From Oscillospiraceae bacterium (GTDB lineage Bacteria; Bacillota; Clostridia; Oscillospirales; Ruminococcaceae), in the NCBI GenBank assembly GCA_017472735.1, contig JAFUOD010000007.1, positions 310,001-374,000 on the forward strand: 64,000 bases of DNA, in the 5' to 3' direction. Positions within the stretch are counted from its first letter, which is position 1; the number at the start of each line of letters is the position of its first letter. The notes under the pieces were generated by a model, which saw only the letters and a program-made list of their open reading frames with translations, was not told the DNA's origin and ran no database searches. Below are positions 51,903-61,876 of the stretch, in pieces. Both the position numbers and the translations under genes were made by a program.

Positions 51903-52883
51903 TTATTTGAAAGTATATCCTTCGGCTAATGCACGGTCGATAAAATCACCTAAGATGGTGGCGTTAGTTTCGGAAACCGAGTGCAGAAGATAGATCGCAC
52001 CCGGGTGCAAACGCTCGACAAGCTTCTCTAAAGAGGCTGTTGGGTCGGGCTGATTGTCGGTGTCCCAATCGGCATAGGCAAAGCTCCAAAAAACAGAGGT
52101 ATAGCCAAAATCTGCGGTTACAGCAAGGCTAAGCTCGCTGTATTCACCCTTGCCCGGACGGAAAAGCGTCATACATACGCCATAATTTTCTAAAACGTAT
52201 TCGTGAAGAGTCATTATCTCTGACTGCATTTCTTCAATGGAAATTTCGGGCATAGAATAATGGCTCCAGGAATGGCTGCCGATGGTGTGGCCTTCATCAA
52301 TCATGCGCTGAATGAGCTCGGGCTGTCGGCGGGCATAATCACCCGTTAAGAAGAAGGTCGCCTTCACGCCTTTATCCTTTAAGGTGTCTAAAATCATGCC
52401 GGTAAAGCCATTTTCATATCCTTGGTCGAAGGTAAGGGTAATAACCTTATCCTCGGTTAAATCAATAGCTTTAGCGTTATATAAGGAATAGCTTTCGTTA
52501 AAACGGACTGCACTTTTAGGGCGGTTAAGGTCGTCAAAGCGGGTACCCTGACCCCAGCCGTCGCCCTCGTTACTTAAAGTCGAATAATCCCAATTACCTT
52601 TGGTGACAAGCTCCTCGACAGCATCGGAAACATGGCTCACCGACTCAGGTACTTGACTAACCTCGGGAGATGAGGTGGTTTCCTCAGACGACTGAGGCGG
52701 AACACTGGACGGTGGAGTTGTCGGTTCGGTTGTGGTGGTTACCGGACTTGTAGCAGGCGGTGGTGCAGATTGACCGTTTTCGTAATATCCGTTTTCTATT
52801 GAAGCGCAAGCAGTTAACGCAGTTGCCGCCAGGGTCAGCGTTAAAAATGCACACATGAAACGGCTAAAATGCTTAATTTTAAT
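51903..52883 (-). CDS. PdaA-like polysaccharide deacetylase lipoprotein
   Basis: A lipobox (TALTAC) precedes a long Ser/Thr/Pro linker and a NodB domain. The motifs match PdaA rather than general chitin deacetylases: LTFDQGYENG (metal Asp, with Gln at the second position where PdaA has Asn), SHSWSHYSMP, FRPGKGEYS and HPGAIYLLHSVSETN. PdaA de-N-acetylates muramic acid to form the cortex delta-lactam. No ATG fits the ribosome site: GGGGAGG lies 6 bases before an in-frame ATT (52883), giving MKIKHFSRF. A TTG at 52907 and an ATG 24 bases downstream are alternatives. Lipid anchoring would be unusual for PdaA. Confidence 0.85.
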   Translation of the reverse strand: MKIKHFSRFMCAFLTLTLAATALTACASIENGYYENGQSAPPPATSPVTTTTEPTTPPSSVPPQSSEETTSSPEVSQVPESVSHVSDAVEELVTKGNWDYSTLSNEGDGWGQGTRFDDLNRPKSAVRFNESYSLYNAKAIDLTEDKVITLTFDQGYENGFTGMILDTLKDKGVKATFFLTGDYARRQPELIQRMIDEGHTIGSHSWSHYSMPEISIEEMQSEIMTLHEYVLENYGVCMTLFRPGKGEYSELSLAVTADFGYTSVFWSFAYADWDTDNQPDPTASLEKLVERLHPGAIYLLHSVSETNATILGDFIDRALAEGYTFK

Positions 52884-52943
52884 TGTATTCCTCCCCTTTC
52901 GCGTCAAATAGATCTTGCATCTAAATACACAAAAACTGCCGAA

Positions 52944-52976
52944 TAACCGTTTCGCAAATTAAACGCGAAAAGGTTA
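52944..52976. repeat. Imperfect 33-bp inverted repeat upstream of the PdaA-like gene
   Basis: TAACC-G-TTTCGC and GCGAAA-A-GGTTA are inverted around AAATTAAAC, with a single mismatch. No T-tract follows, so it may be an operator or leader hairpin. Confidence 0.4.
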
Positions 52977-53096
52977 CGAGAGTATTTTATGCGTGTCGAA
53001 ACAAAATATTAAATGAAGATTTTTCTTGAATTTTGTTTATAATTATATATTACTACTTAAATTATAAAAAATCAATTACACATCTGTTACAATTAA

Positions 53097-53135
53097 CATA
53101 AAAAGCAGCTATCCCCAAAAAGGATAACTGCTTTT
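53097..53135 (-). terminator. Terminator of ireB
   Basis: AAAAGCAGTTATCC and GGATAGCTGCTTTT pair around a 7-base loop and are followed by T residues on the minus strand, 6 bases after the stop. Confidence 0.9.
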
Positions 53136-53140
53136 AATTA

Positions 53141-53386
53141 TTAGTTGTTTAAATAGAACTTGACCATTTCCTGCAAAAGCTCATCACGGTCGATATGGCG
53201 GATAAGACTTCTTGCATTGTTATAAGTCGTGATGTAGGTCGGGTCCTCGGAAAGAATGTATCCGACGATCTGATTAACGGGGTTATAGCCCTTTTCTAAA
53301 AGCGCTTCATAAACAACTGTCAAAGTATTTTTAATTTCGTCCTTGCGGTCGGGCTTGACAGAAAAGGTCATTGTCTGGTCATTCAC
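53141..53386 (-). CDS. ireB: IreB family regulatory phosphoprotein
   Basis: 81 residues, the usual length of IreB/UPF0297. It begins MNDQTMTF, with two N-terminal Thr where Enterococcus IreB is phosphorylated by kinase IreK, and contains [19 protein letters not shown] and [21 protein letters not shown]. The start is GTG after AAGGAG; an ATG 15 bases downstream is possible. In many Firmicutes it is followed by ruvX; here it stands alone. Confidence 0.95.
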   Translation of the reverse strand: MNDQTMTFSVKPDRKDEIKNTLTVVYEALLEKGYNPVNQIVGYILSEDPTYITTYNNARSLIRHIDRDELLQEMVKFYLNN

Positions 53387-53420
53387 GAGGTCTTCACTCC
53401 TTAATCAATCAGTACAATAC

Positions 53421-53449
53421 ATTATACCCTTTAACTTTTAAAATTACAA
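53421..53449 (-). promoter_or_regulatory. Promoter of ireB
   Basis: TTGTAA (53444-53449), 17-bp spacer, TATAAT (53421-53426) on the minus strand. Confidence 0.85.
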
Positions 53450-53506
53450 GTACCTTAGTTTAATTTTATACAAAACTAATAATTTGTTTTGTTGAATATT
53501 AACAAC

Positions 53507-55894
53507 TTATCTTACCTCGGCGCCCATGGCGACCAAAGCCTTGGTTACACGCTTGATAGCGCCGTCTGCCTGTTCATCGGTAAGAGTACCGTCGTGCGAG
53601 CGCATGACGATTGAGAAGGAAACACTCTTTTTACCTGTTTCTATCTGCGAGCCCTTGTAAACATCGAAGAGTTTAACATTTTCTAATGTTGCGCCGACTG
53701 CCTTTTTAATAACCTTTTCAAGACTTGCAACAGGAATCTCATCATCACAAATGAAGGATATGTCACGAGTGGAAGCGGGATACTTGGGCAATGGCTTGTA
53801 AAGCTTTTCGGGAATTTCGATATTCAAAAGATCGGTAACCAAAAGCTTTGCAACATAGGCACGGGTGCCGATATCATAGTTTTCTAAAACATCGGGGTGA
53901 AGCTCGCCAAAGATAGCAATTGGCTTATCTCCTATTTTAGCGACAGCAACACGTCCGGGGTGGAATGCCGAAACTTCATCGAAGCTGTTGTCGTTATTTG
54001 CAGCCTCTACATCATATTCATTGATACCCAAAGCTTTGAATATCTCTTCCATAGCGCCCTTTATTGAGAAGAAGTCGCAGCCGTTGCCGTACATTCCCAA
54101 AACAAGACGGATAGGTTCTAAAGGAAGCTTGCCTTCCTCGGTAGGGATATATTCGGTTGCAAGCTCGAACAAGCCGCAAGCAGGGTTACGCAGGTTATAA
54201 TTGCGAGCCAGCACCTCACACATTGAAGGAATAACAGTGGTTCTCATCGAGGATGTATCCTCGCCAAGGGGGTTAGTGATAGTAACGTAGTTTCTTAAAG
54301 CACTGTTTACGGGCAAGCAGATCTTATCATAACACTTGGGAGAAACGAAAGAGAAGGTTGCGATTTGGTTGAGGCCCAAAGCAACACAAGCGTTTTCAAG
54401 AGTGTGGTTAAGCTTTTGTGCAGGTGTGCGCTTTGCATTTGCAACACCTGTTAAATTGGTGCCGACAATGTTGTTGTAGCCATAGAAGCGTGCAACCTCT
54501 TCGGCAATATCGGCCTTGGATTCGATATCAATTCTGAAAGAGGGAGAATAGATAACGTTATCTTTAATTTCAAAGCCAACCTTTTCAAGGTAAGCAACCA
54601 TGTCAGAAGTTGAAATATCTGTACCCAAGAAGCTGTTTATCCAATCGGGGTCGAAATCAACAGTTACAGGTGTTTTATCAGAATAATCACAGTCGATGAT
54701 AGTGTTAACAGGTTCGCCGCAGCCTAAAATCTCACAAAGCTCGAAAGCACGCAAAAGTGCAGGCATACAGCCCGATGCGTCAAGACCTTTTTCGAAGCGT
54801 GAGGAAGCATCGGTTCTCATACCAAGCTTCTTAGCGGTTCTTCTAACGCTTGCGCCGTCGAAGCAAGCCGATTCAAAGATAACATCAACAGTATCGTCCA
54901 TAATACCCGAGTATTCGCCGCCCATAACGCCGGCAACTGCAACAGGCTTCTTAGCATCGGCAATTACGAGCATTTCTTCGCTCAGTTCACGTTCAGAGCC
55001 ATCAAGAGTAGTAATGGTCTCCCCTGCCTTGGCATTACGAACAACGATTTTTCCGCCTTCGATATATCTTACATCGAATGCGTGCATAGGCTGGCCGTAT
55101 TCAAGCATTACATAGTTTGTAATATCAACAAGGTTATTTATGGGGCGAACACCGCTTGCACGGAGTCTTTCGCGGAGCCAACGAGGAGAAGGGCCGATCT
55201 TAACGTTCTTTACTAAACCGCCGATATAACGATGGCAAAGGTCGGTATTCTCGATAGTTACGTTCAAAGTCTTGGTAATATCCTCGTCAATACCCTTGTA
55301 TTCGGGCTCTTTTACATTTAAGGGAAGGTTGAATGTAGCAGCAACCTCACGAGCAAGACCGATTACAGAAAGGCAATCTGCACGGTTAGAGGTAATTTCA
55401 AATTCAACGGAAGTGTCGTTTAAGCCAAGAGCATCGTGGATATCATCGCCGGGCTTACAGTCTTCTTCGATAATTAAAATGCCGTCTTCAATAGCGTAAG
55501 GGAAATCGTGGGTGGTAACGCCAAGCTCGGCAACCGAGCAGAACATACCCTCGGATACAACGCCGCGAAGCTTGCCCTTTTTAATTTTAATGCCGCCTGC
55601 AAGAGTTGAACCGTCAAGAGCAACGGGAACAAGCGCACCCTCGAAAACATTGGTAGCGGCGGTTACTATCTGGATATCCTTATCACCGACATTTACCTGA
55701 CAAACAACAAGCTTATCGGCATCGGGGTGCTTTTCGATCTTTAAAATTTTACCTACGACAGTGTTGGTGATGTAATCACCCTCGACCTCATAACCCTCGA
55801 CCTTGGAGCCTGTCATGGTCATATCGTAACAGAATTTTTTAATAGGCTCATCGATAGTTACATAATCGGAAAGCCATTTCATGGATAGATTCAT
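53507..55894 (-). CDS. pheT: Phenylalanyl-tRNA synthetase beta subunit
   Basis: 795 residues, full length. An N-terminal tRNA-binding OB fold ([23 protein letters not shown]) is followed by the B3/B4 editing domain ([50 protein letters not shown]), B5 domain, and the C-terminal ferredoxin-like FDX-ACB domain ([23 protein letters not shown]). Forms the alpha2-beta2 enzyme with PheS. It follows pheS by 17 bases. Confidence 0.98.
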   Translation of the reverse strand: MNLSMKWLSDYVTIDEPIKKFCYDMTMTGSKVEGYEVEGDYITNTVVGKILKIEKHPDADKLVVCQVNVGDKDIQIVTAATNVFEGALVPVALDGSTLAGGIKIKKGKLRGVVSEGMFCSVAELGVTTHDFPYAIEDGILIIEEDCKPGDDIHDALGLNDTSVEFEITSNRADCLSVIGLAREVAATFNLPLNVKEPEYKGIDEDITKTLNVTIENTDLCHRYIGGLVKNVKIGPSPRWLRERLRASGVRPINNLVDITNYVMLEYGQPMHAFDVRYIEGGKIVVRNAKAGETITTLDGSERELSEEMLVIADAKKPVAVAGVMGGEYSGIMDDTVDVIFESACFDGASVRRTAKKLGMRTDASSRFEKGLDASGCMPALLRAFELCEILGCGEPVNTIIDCDYSDKTPVTVDFDPDWINSFLGTDISTSDMVAYLEKVGFEIKDNVIYSPSFRIDIESKADIAEEVARFYGYNNIVGTNLTGVANAKRTPAQKLNHTLENACVALGLNQIATFSFVSPKCYDKICLPVNSALRNYVTITNPLGEDTSSMRTTVIPSMCEVLARNYNLRNPACGLFELATEYIPTEEGKLPLEPIRLVLGMYGNGCDFFSIKGAMEEIFKALGINEYDVEAANNDNSFDEVSAFHPGRVAVAKIGDKPIAIFGELHPDVLENYDIGTRAYVAKLLVTDLLNIEIPEKLYKPLPKYPASTRDISFICDDEIPVASLEKVIKKAVGATLENVKLFDVYKGSQIETGKKSVSFSIVMRSHDGTLTDEQADGAIKRVTKALVAMGAEVR

Positions 55895-55911
55895 AACATT
55901 ACCTCCTTAAT

Positions 55912-56931
55912 TTAGAACTGGTCTAAGAATCTTAAGTCGTTTTCGTAAAGAAGTCTTAAATCGTTGATGCCGTATTTACGCATAACAACTCTTTCAAGAC
56001 CTAAGCCGAAAGCGAAGCCCGAATATTCGTTAGGGTCAATACCGCAGTTTGCCAAAACCTTGGGGTGAACCATACCTGCGCCCAAAAGCTCAACATAGCC
56101 TTCGTTTTTGCACATTGAGCAGCCCTTGCCGCCGCAGTTGAAGCACAAAACGTCAACCTCTGCCGAGGGTTCGGTAAACGGGAAGTGGTGAGGACGAAGT
56201 CTTATCTTGCAATCCTCGCCGTAAAGGCGCTTCATAAGCATATCGAGGGTGCCGACAAGGTTAGCCATGGTAATTCCCTTATCAACAACCAAGCCTTCGA
56301 TCTGGTGGAACAAAGGAAGGTGTGTAGCATCTACAGCATCGGAACGGAAAACTCTGCCGGGAGAGATGACACGGATGGGGGGCTTTTTATTCTCCATAAC
56401 GTGGATCTGAACCGACGAGGTCTGGGTTCTTAACAGAATATTATCGGTAATATAGAAGGTATCCTGAGTATCACGTGCGGGGTGATCGGCAGGAATGTTA
56501 AGTGCCTCGAAGTTGTAGTAATCATACTCAACCTCGGGTCCTTCGGCAATATCGAAGCCCATGCCAAGGAATATTTCTTCGATCTCGTTCATTACAGCAT
56601 TCAAGGGGTGAAGCTTGCCGATTGTTTGAAGCTTGCCGGGAAGTGTTACGTCAAGGCGTTCCTCCTTAAGCTTCTTTTCAGCGAGAGCTGCTTTAAGCTC
56701 ACTTCCTCTTGCAGAAATTGCTTCTTCGATATCAGCTCTTATCTTGTTAGCAAGCTGACCGATAACAGGTCGTTCTTCGGCAGAAAGCGATGCCATCTGC
56801 TTTAAGATTGCGGTGAGTTCGCCCTTTTTGCCAAGGTATTTGATTCTAAGGTCATCAAGTTCCTTAGCATCTGAAATCTTTTCAAGCTCGGCTTTAGCCG
56901 CAAGCTCGATCTTTTCAAGTTGCTCTTTCAT
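55912..56931 (-). CDS. pheS: Phenylalanyl-tRNA synthetase alpha subunit
   Basis: About 339 residues. N-terminal coiled coil, then class II motifs: HPLNAVMNEIEEIFLGMGF, the motif 2 area VISPGRVFRSDAVDATHLPLFHQIEG, and the motif 3 area YSGFAFGLGLERVVMRKYGI. A Cys-rich insert (LCFNCGGKGCSMCKNEG) is present. The start was placed at the ATG 9 bases after AAAGG; another ATG lies 6 bases upstream. Transcription is under a Phe T-box, with a GC-rich repeat between. Confidence 0.98.
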   Translation of the reverse strand: MKEQLEKIELAAKAELEKISDAKELDDLRIKYLGKKGELTAILKQMASLSAEERPVIGQLANKIRADIEEAISARGSELKAALAEKKLKEERLDVTLPGKLQTIGKLHPLNAVMNEIEEIFLGMGFDIAEGPEVEYDYYNFEALNIPADHPARDTQDTFYITDNILLRTQTSSVQIHVMENKKPPIRVISPGRVFRSDAVDATHLPLFHQIEGLVVDKGITMANLVGTLDMLMKRLYGEDCKIRLRPHHFPFTEPSAEVDVLCFNCGGKGCSMCKNEGYVELLGAGMVHPKVLANCGIDPNEYSGFAFGLGLERVVMRKYGINDLRLLYENDLRFLDQF

Positions 56932-56989
56932 TTTCATTTTCCTTTCGTTTATATTGATAAATAATTTCTAACAAGATATTGAGAGACTT

Positions 56990-57110
56990 CGGCGGCAGTC
57001 CGACGGTGGAGCCGCTTCGACGAAGGTGAAGCGGTCAGCGGAGGGCGCCGCCGTTTTATGCCGCCGTTTGCGAGCGTCGATTTCACGCGGTGAAGCTACT
57101 GTGAAATTCG
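56990..57110. repeat. GC-rich module next to repeat copy A
   Basis: GC-rich stretch with CCGCTTCGAC-GAA-GGTGAAGCGG (57012-57034), a hairpin with one mismatch and a GAA loop, and several GCCGCC/GGCGGC words. It lies in the pheS leader downstream of the T-box. Confidence 0.55.
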
Positions 57111-57124
57111 GTGCGAGCGTTGAT

Positions 57125-57245
57125 GCGCAGGCAGTTAGAAATATTCCGGTTTGGGAACAAAACACAAGGCTAAGCCGAGTGAGGAATACTTATAACGGCG
57201 GTGTAGGCAGCGAAGCTGTGAGCAAATTGTTGACCGCTGTTTGGG
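57125..57245 (+). repeat. Dispersed repeat, copy A
   Basis: About 120 bp, clearly homologous to copy B at 60410-60531 in the same orientation. Shared words in order: GAAATATTCCGGTTT, ACAAGGC, ATACTTATAACGGCGGTG (ATATTTGTAACGGCGGTG in B), AGGCAG, GTGAGC, GACCGC. The inverted pair AACGGCGGT (57194-57202) and ACCGCTGTT (57233-57241) is kept, with one C-to-T change that still allows a G-U pair. Confidence 0.75.
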
Positions 57246-57250
57246 CAAAT

Positions 57251-57490
57251 AAAAAAACGCCATGCCCCAATCGGGACAAGACGCTATCTTGCTATACCAC
57301 CCATTGTCAGAAGCCAACACTTCTCCCCATTCTTAACGCTACGGATGCGTTTCTGCCTACAACAAAAGCTTCAGCAGAACCACTCGTGAGTGAACTTCGG
57401 TCAGTTTGGGAATAATCGACTTACAGCTTAGTGCCGATCTCTCTGAAATCCTGAGCTGACGTACTCTCTCAGTCATCGTGTTTAAATATC
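57251..57490 (-). ncRNA. T-box riboswitch for phenylalanine (pheST leader)
   Basis: On the minus strand: Stem I with AGAGAGTA (loop-E side) and a distal CAGAGAGATCGG region; the specifier TTC (57392-57394, within AAGTTCACTC) matches Phe. The T-box sequence GGGTGGTA (57295-57302) is followed by the competing terminator (57251-57283: CGTCTTGTCCC-GATT-GGGGCATGGCG, then TTTTTTT). Uncharged tRNA-Phe should favour the antiterminator and switch pheST on. Covariance-model confirmation was not possible here. Confidence 0.88.
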
Positions 57491-57496
57491 TTTTTT

Positions 57497-57525
57497 ATTG
57501 TAGCATATTAAAATGCTAATTTCAA
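57497..57525 (-). promoter_or_regulatory. Promoter of the T-box-pheST unit
   Basis: TTGAAA (57520-57525), 17-bp spacer, TACAAT (57497-57502) on the minus strand. The -35 box overlaps the stop codon of the upstream phosphatase gene. Confidence 0.82.
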
Positions 57526-58208
57526 CTGTTTTTTGCAAAAAAATTCTCAATTTCTTGGGGCGAGGTAATTATGTAATCGGCACTAGCGTTTTTTAAGCAC
57601 TCATAGGGTCTAAAGCCCCATGCACAGCCAAGGCACTTTATGCCAGCATTGTGCGCTGTAATCACATCCACGTCAGAATCTCCGACATGAACACATTCGC
57701 TTTTTTCAAAGCCAAAACGTTTTATCACTTCAAGTTCGGCTGTAGGGTTGGGCTTTTTGGGTATCCCCTCTCGTGCGCCGAGGACTACATCAAATAAATC
57801 CTCGCCAAAAAGCTTATTGATAATCGCTTTTGTGAATACATCGGGTTTATTGGATAAAACTGCAAGCTTCACTCCCCTGCTTTTCAAATAATGCAAGGCT
57901 TCGATGATTCCATCGTATACAAAAGAGGTATCACAAAAATGCTCGGAATAGTGCTTCGTAAAAATGCTGTGGGCTTTGCTAAGAAGCTCGGGGTTATCCT
58001 GCAGATTTGAGGGCAGTGAGCGTTTAATAAGTGAAAGTGTGCCATTGCCGACAAAGCTTGTATATTCTTTTATTGAATGTGTGGGAAGGCTAAGTGAGCG
58101 CATAGCAAAATCGACGCTTGCGGCAAGGTCGCCTATGGTGTTCACAAGCGTGCCGTCAAGGTCGAATATGCAAAGCTTTATATCAGCTGAAGAAAACGTG
58201 TTCGACAA
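57522..58208 (-). CDS. HAD superfamily phosphatase, phosphoglycolate phosphatase-like
   Basis: 228 residues. HAD motif I is LCIFDLDGTLVNTIGD, motif II VLSNKPD, motif III around FTKAIINK...GIPKKPNP, and motif IV VHVGDSDVDVITAHNAG. The C1 cap follows the Gph/PGP pattern (FVGNGTLSLIKRSL). Likely acts on phosphoglycolate or a similar small phosphate. Start is TTG with CGGAGTG 7 bases upstream, inside mntP, a 26-base overlap that suggests coupled translation. Confidence 0.9.
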   Translation of the reverse strand: MSNTFSSADIKLCIFDLDGTLVNTIGDLAASVDFAMRSLSLPTHSIKEYTSFVGNGTLSLIKRSLPSNLQDNPELLSKAHSIFTKHYSEHFCDTSFVYDGIIEALHYLKSRGVKLAVLSNKPDVFTKAIINKLFGEDLFDVVLGAREGIPKKPNPTAELEVIKRFGFEKSECVHVGDSDVDVITAHNAGIKCLGCAWGFRPYECLKNASADYIITSPQEIENFFAKNS

Positions 58209-58755
58209 AGATTTTCACTCCGATTGCAATTAAAATTAGACCGCCGACGATCTGTGCTTTATTATTCAGCATATCGCCGAACTTTTTGCCAATGAAAACG
58301 CCGGCCAAGCAAAAAGCAAATGTTGTTACTGTGATAATTGCAGCTGCCGCCATTGCAAGCGACATAGAGTTCATTACAGCGGCGAAGGAAACACCAACTG
58401 CCAAAGCGTCTATACTGGTGGCGACACCTTGAACAAGCAAAGCGCCAACTGTTAAAACGCAAGAGCTGTCACACTCATCCTCTTTCTTGAAAGCATCGAC
58501 AAGCATTTTACCGCCGATAAAACCAAGAAGAATAAGGGCGATGTAGTGGTCAAACTGTGTGACATACTGAGTGAAGGTGCTGCCTAAGAAATAGCCGATG
58601 GTGGGCATTAAGCCCTGAAAAACGCCAAAACAAGCAGCGATTCCGAATGCCCATGGCAAATTGATATTCTTTTTTGTCATGCCGTTGGTAACTGAAACTG
58701 CAAAGGCATCCATTGAAAGGCCAACGGCAAGAATTAAGATTTCGATAATTGACAT
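58183..58755 (-). CDS. mntP: Manganese efflux pump MntP
   Basis: 190 residues with six membrane segments in two repeats. The paired Asp motifs are visible: VGLSMDAFAVSVTNG and VATSIDALAVGVSF, both needed for Mn export in the family. Between them lies a Cys-containing loop (KEDECDSSC). Protects against excess manganese. A yybP-ykoY riboswitch often precedes mntP; here the gene sits inside a tgt-linked transcript with no such element. Confidence 0.95.
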   Translation of the reverse strand: MSIIEILILAVGLSMDAFAVSVTNGMTKKNINLPWAFGIAACFGVFQGLMPTIGYFLGSTFTQYVTQFDHYIALILLGFIGGKMLVDAFKKEDECDSSCVLTVGALLVQGVATSIDALAVGVSFAAVMNSMSLAMAAAAIITVTTFAFCLAGVFIGKKFGDMLNNKAQIVGGLILIAIGVKIFVEHVFFS

Positions 58756-58782
58756 TAACTGATACGCCTCGAAAAATAAGAA

Positions 58783-59940
<1,158 letters not shown>

Positions 59941-60291
59941 TCAGAATCCGAGCCAATGTGCAATAAGCCAGTCAACACCTTCAACAAGCTTCATTGAAAA
60001 AGCAAGATAAAGGCCGATGAGTGCTAAAATTGCAGTAGGCAAGAAAAGCTTCCAGCGTTTCCACTTGAACACTTTCCAATATTCGTTGCACTTTGCAAAC
60101 ATAATAAACCAATAGATAGAAAGAGGTCCGACAACGAGTATGTAGAACTGGCAGCAATAGCCCAGCAAGAACGGAAGCAAAACAAGCAGTAAAACAGTAA
60201 AGCGCTTAAGCTCCTTCTCGGGGCGATACGTTGCCTCGTACGGATTGTCGGCGTATTTTGATAGTGATTGCAAGTCTTTTCTGAGTCCCAT
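59941..60291 (-). CDS. Small membrane protein of unknown function
   Basis: 116 residues with about three hydrophobic segments (FTVLLLVLLPFLLGYCCQF; LVVGPLSIYWFIMF; LFLPTAILALIGLYLAFSM). N-terminus is charged (GLRKDLQSLSKYADNPYEATYRPEKELK). GAAAGGAAC precedes the ATG. Lies between queA and tgt; I do not recognise the family. Confidence 0.7.
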   Translation of the reverse strand: MGLRKDLQSLSKYADNPYEATYRPEKELKRFTVLLLVLLPFLLGYCCQFYILVVGPLSIYWFIMFAKCNEYWKVFKWKRWKLFLPTAILALIGLYLAFSMKLVEGVDWLIAHWLGF

Positions 60292-60409
60292 AATAGAATG
60301 TTCCTTTCTGTATGTGAGTATTTTATGATAGCGGGGCGGAGACCGACGTGCGCCATTTTAAGCTGAGCGACAGCGAAGCTTGAAATGGTGTAGTGTCGGG
60401 GGGGACCCG

Positions 60410-60531
60410 CTGAGCGGCAGTTTGAAATATTCCGGTTTTGGAATAAAGCACAAGGCGATGCCAAGTGAAGAATATTTGTAACGGCGGTGCAGGCAGTGAA
60501 GATGTGAGCCAAAGTGAGACCGCCGTTTGGC
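60410..60531 (+). repeat. Dispersed repeat, copy B
   Basis: Homologous to copy A (57125-57245), roughly 80% identical by eye. The inverted pair AACGGCGGT (60480-60488) and ACCGCCGTT (60519-60527) is perfect here. The copy fills the gap between queA and the small membrane protein and is flanked by further GC-rich sequence with GACC-GAA-GGTC (60549-60561) and GGTGGAGCC. Confidence 0.75.
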
Positions 60532-60590
60532 GACGTCGCCGAAGCGTGTGACCGAAGGTCAGGGGGCGGAGGCGGTGGAGCCGCGGACAG

Positions 60591-61637
60591 CTACGGCAGA
60601 ATAGCCATTGAGTCACCGAAGGAGAAGAAACGGTATTTTTCTTCAACTGCGGTTTTATAAGCGTTCATAGTGTTTTCATAGCCTGCAAAGGCCGAAACCA
60701 GCATAATTAACGTACTCTGTGGCAGATGGAAGTTTGTAATCAAGCCGTCAAGCACCTTAAACTTATAGCCTGGATAGATGAAAATATCGGTATTGCCTTC
60801 AGCGGCTTCGATTTTGCCTTTGAATGTTGCAACGCTTTCAAGCGTACGGCACGAGGTCGTGCCAACAGCAATTACCCTGCCGCCGTTTGCCTTTGTTTGA
60901 TTGATAATATCTGCGGTTTCCTGTGGAATTTCATAATGCTCGGAGTGCATTTTGTGGTCCAGAACATTGTCCTCTTTAACGGGTCGGAAAGTACCAAGAC
61001 CAACGTGAAGTGTTACGCGCGCAATGTTTACACCCCGGCTCTTTAAATCTTCAAGCTGTTCGGTTGTAAAATGAAGCCCTGCTGTCGGCGCTGCTGCCGA
61101 ACCTGTCTCTTTTGAATATACTGTCTGATAGCGTTCTTTATTCTCAAGCTTCTTGGTAATGTAAGGGGGCAGAGGCATTTGACCGATTTCATCGATGACT
61201 GAGTATATCGAACCCTCACAGGAGAACTTGGCAACGCGGTTTCCGTCCTCTAAAACGTCAATAATTTCAGCAATAAGCTTGCCCTTGCCAAAGCTGAATT
61301 TTGTGCCGACTTTTGCTTTTTTTCCGGGGCGGCACAAAATCTCCCAAACCATGTTTTCGCGCTGTTCTAACAGCAAGAATTCGATAAAACTGCCGTTATC
61401 CACCTTTTCACCGTAAAGACGTGCGGGCAAAACTCGTGAATCGTTTATAACTAAGGTGTCACCTTTTTTAAGATAATCGCATAGATTATAGAAGCGGTCG
61501 TGTGATATTTCGCCTGTGTCTTTATTCATAACAAGCAAGCGGGAAGAATTTCTTGGTTCTAAAGGAGTTTGGGCAATTAACTCCTCCGGCAGGAAGTAAT
61601 CGAAATCAGATGTCTTTAAGTTGTGCAAATCAAGCAT
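60591..61637 (-). CDS. queA: tRNA preQ1(34) S-adenosylmethionine ribosyltransferase-isomerase
   Basis: 348 residues. Family motifs: [24 protein letters not shown] at the N-terminus, [18 protein letters not shown], and [17 protein letters not shown], and near the C-terminus [19 protein letters not shown]. QueA adds the ribosyl part of SAM to preQ1-tRNA, making epoxyqueuosine. GGAG lies 11 bases before the ATG. Confidence 0.98.
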   Translation of the reverse strand: MLDLHNLKTSDFDYFLPEELIAQTPLEPRNSSRLLVMNKDTGEISHDRFYNLCDYLKKGDTLVINDSRVLPARLYGEKVDNGSFIEFLLLEQRENMVWEILCRPGKKAKVGTKFSFGKGKLIAEIIDVLEDGNRVAKFSCEGSIYSVIDEIGQMPLPPYITKKLENKERYQTVYSKETGSAAAPTAGLHFTTEQLEDLKSRGVNIARVTLHVGLGTFRPVKEDNVLDHKMHSEHYEIPQETADIINQTKANGGRVIAVGTTSCRTLESVATFKGKIEAAEGNTDIFIYPGYKFKVLDGLITNFHLPQSTLIMLVSAFAGYENTMNAYKTAVEEKYRFFSFGDSMAILP

Positions 61638-61700
61638 TAATATGTTAACTCCGTTCTAATTTAGCTTTAAAAGGTTGAAACAGTTTAGCACATTAAACAG

Positions 61701-61729
61701 TTGACATAATTTTAAAGCAGTGATATTAT
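61701..61729 (+). promoter_or_regulatory. Sigma-A promoter of asd-dapA-dapB
   Basis: TTGACA (61701-61706), 17-bp spacer, TATTAT (61724-61729). The leader would be about 140 nt. Confidence 0.85.
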
Positions 61730-61735
61730 TAAATG

Positions 61736-61876
61736 AGGTACTTAATAAGCTTAATATAGCATTAAATGCATTATTTTATATTATAGTGCATCTTAAAGGA
61801 TTTTTCAACCATTTTAAGCAGTTTTAAGTATTAATAATTTTTTCAAGCTTTTGGCTTGAATATTGGAGGAATAAAT
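61736..61876 (+). other. Structured leader of asd
   Basis: The leader holds a 9-bp hairpin (ATGCATTAT ... ATAGTGCAT) and TTCAAGC-TTTTG-GCTTGAA directly before the GGAGG ribosome site. It is too short for a canonical lysine riboswitch and has no clear terminator. Any regulatory role is inference. Confidence 0.4.

Noticed and set aside
57026..57415. 129-residue plus-strand open frame
   Set aside because: It crosses repeat copy A and the antisense strand of the Phe T-box, has no ribosome site and no recognisable domain.
60024..60646. Two minus-strand open frames over repeat copy B (162 and 107 residues)
   Set aside because: They translate GC-rich repeat and shadow the small membrane protein or queA; no ribosome site.
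61736..61876. Lysine riboswitch before asd
   Set aside because: Leader is too short and lacks the multi-helix junction pattern of that class.
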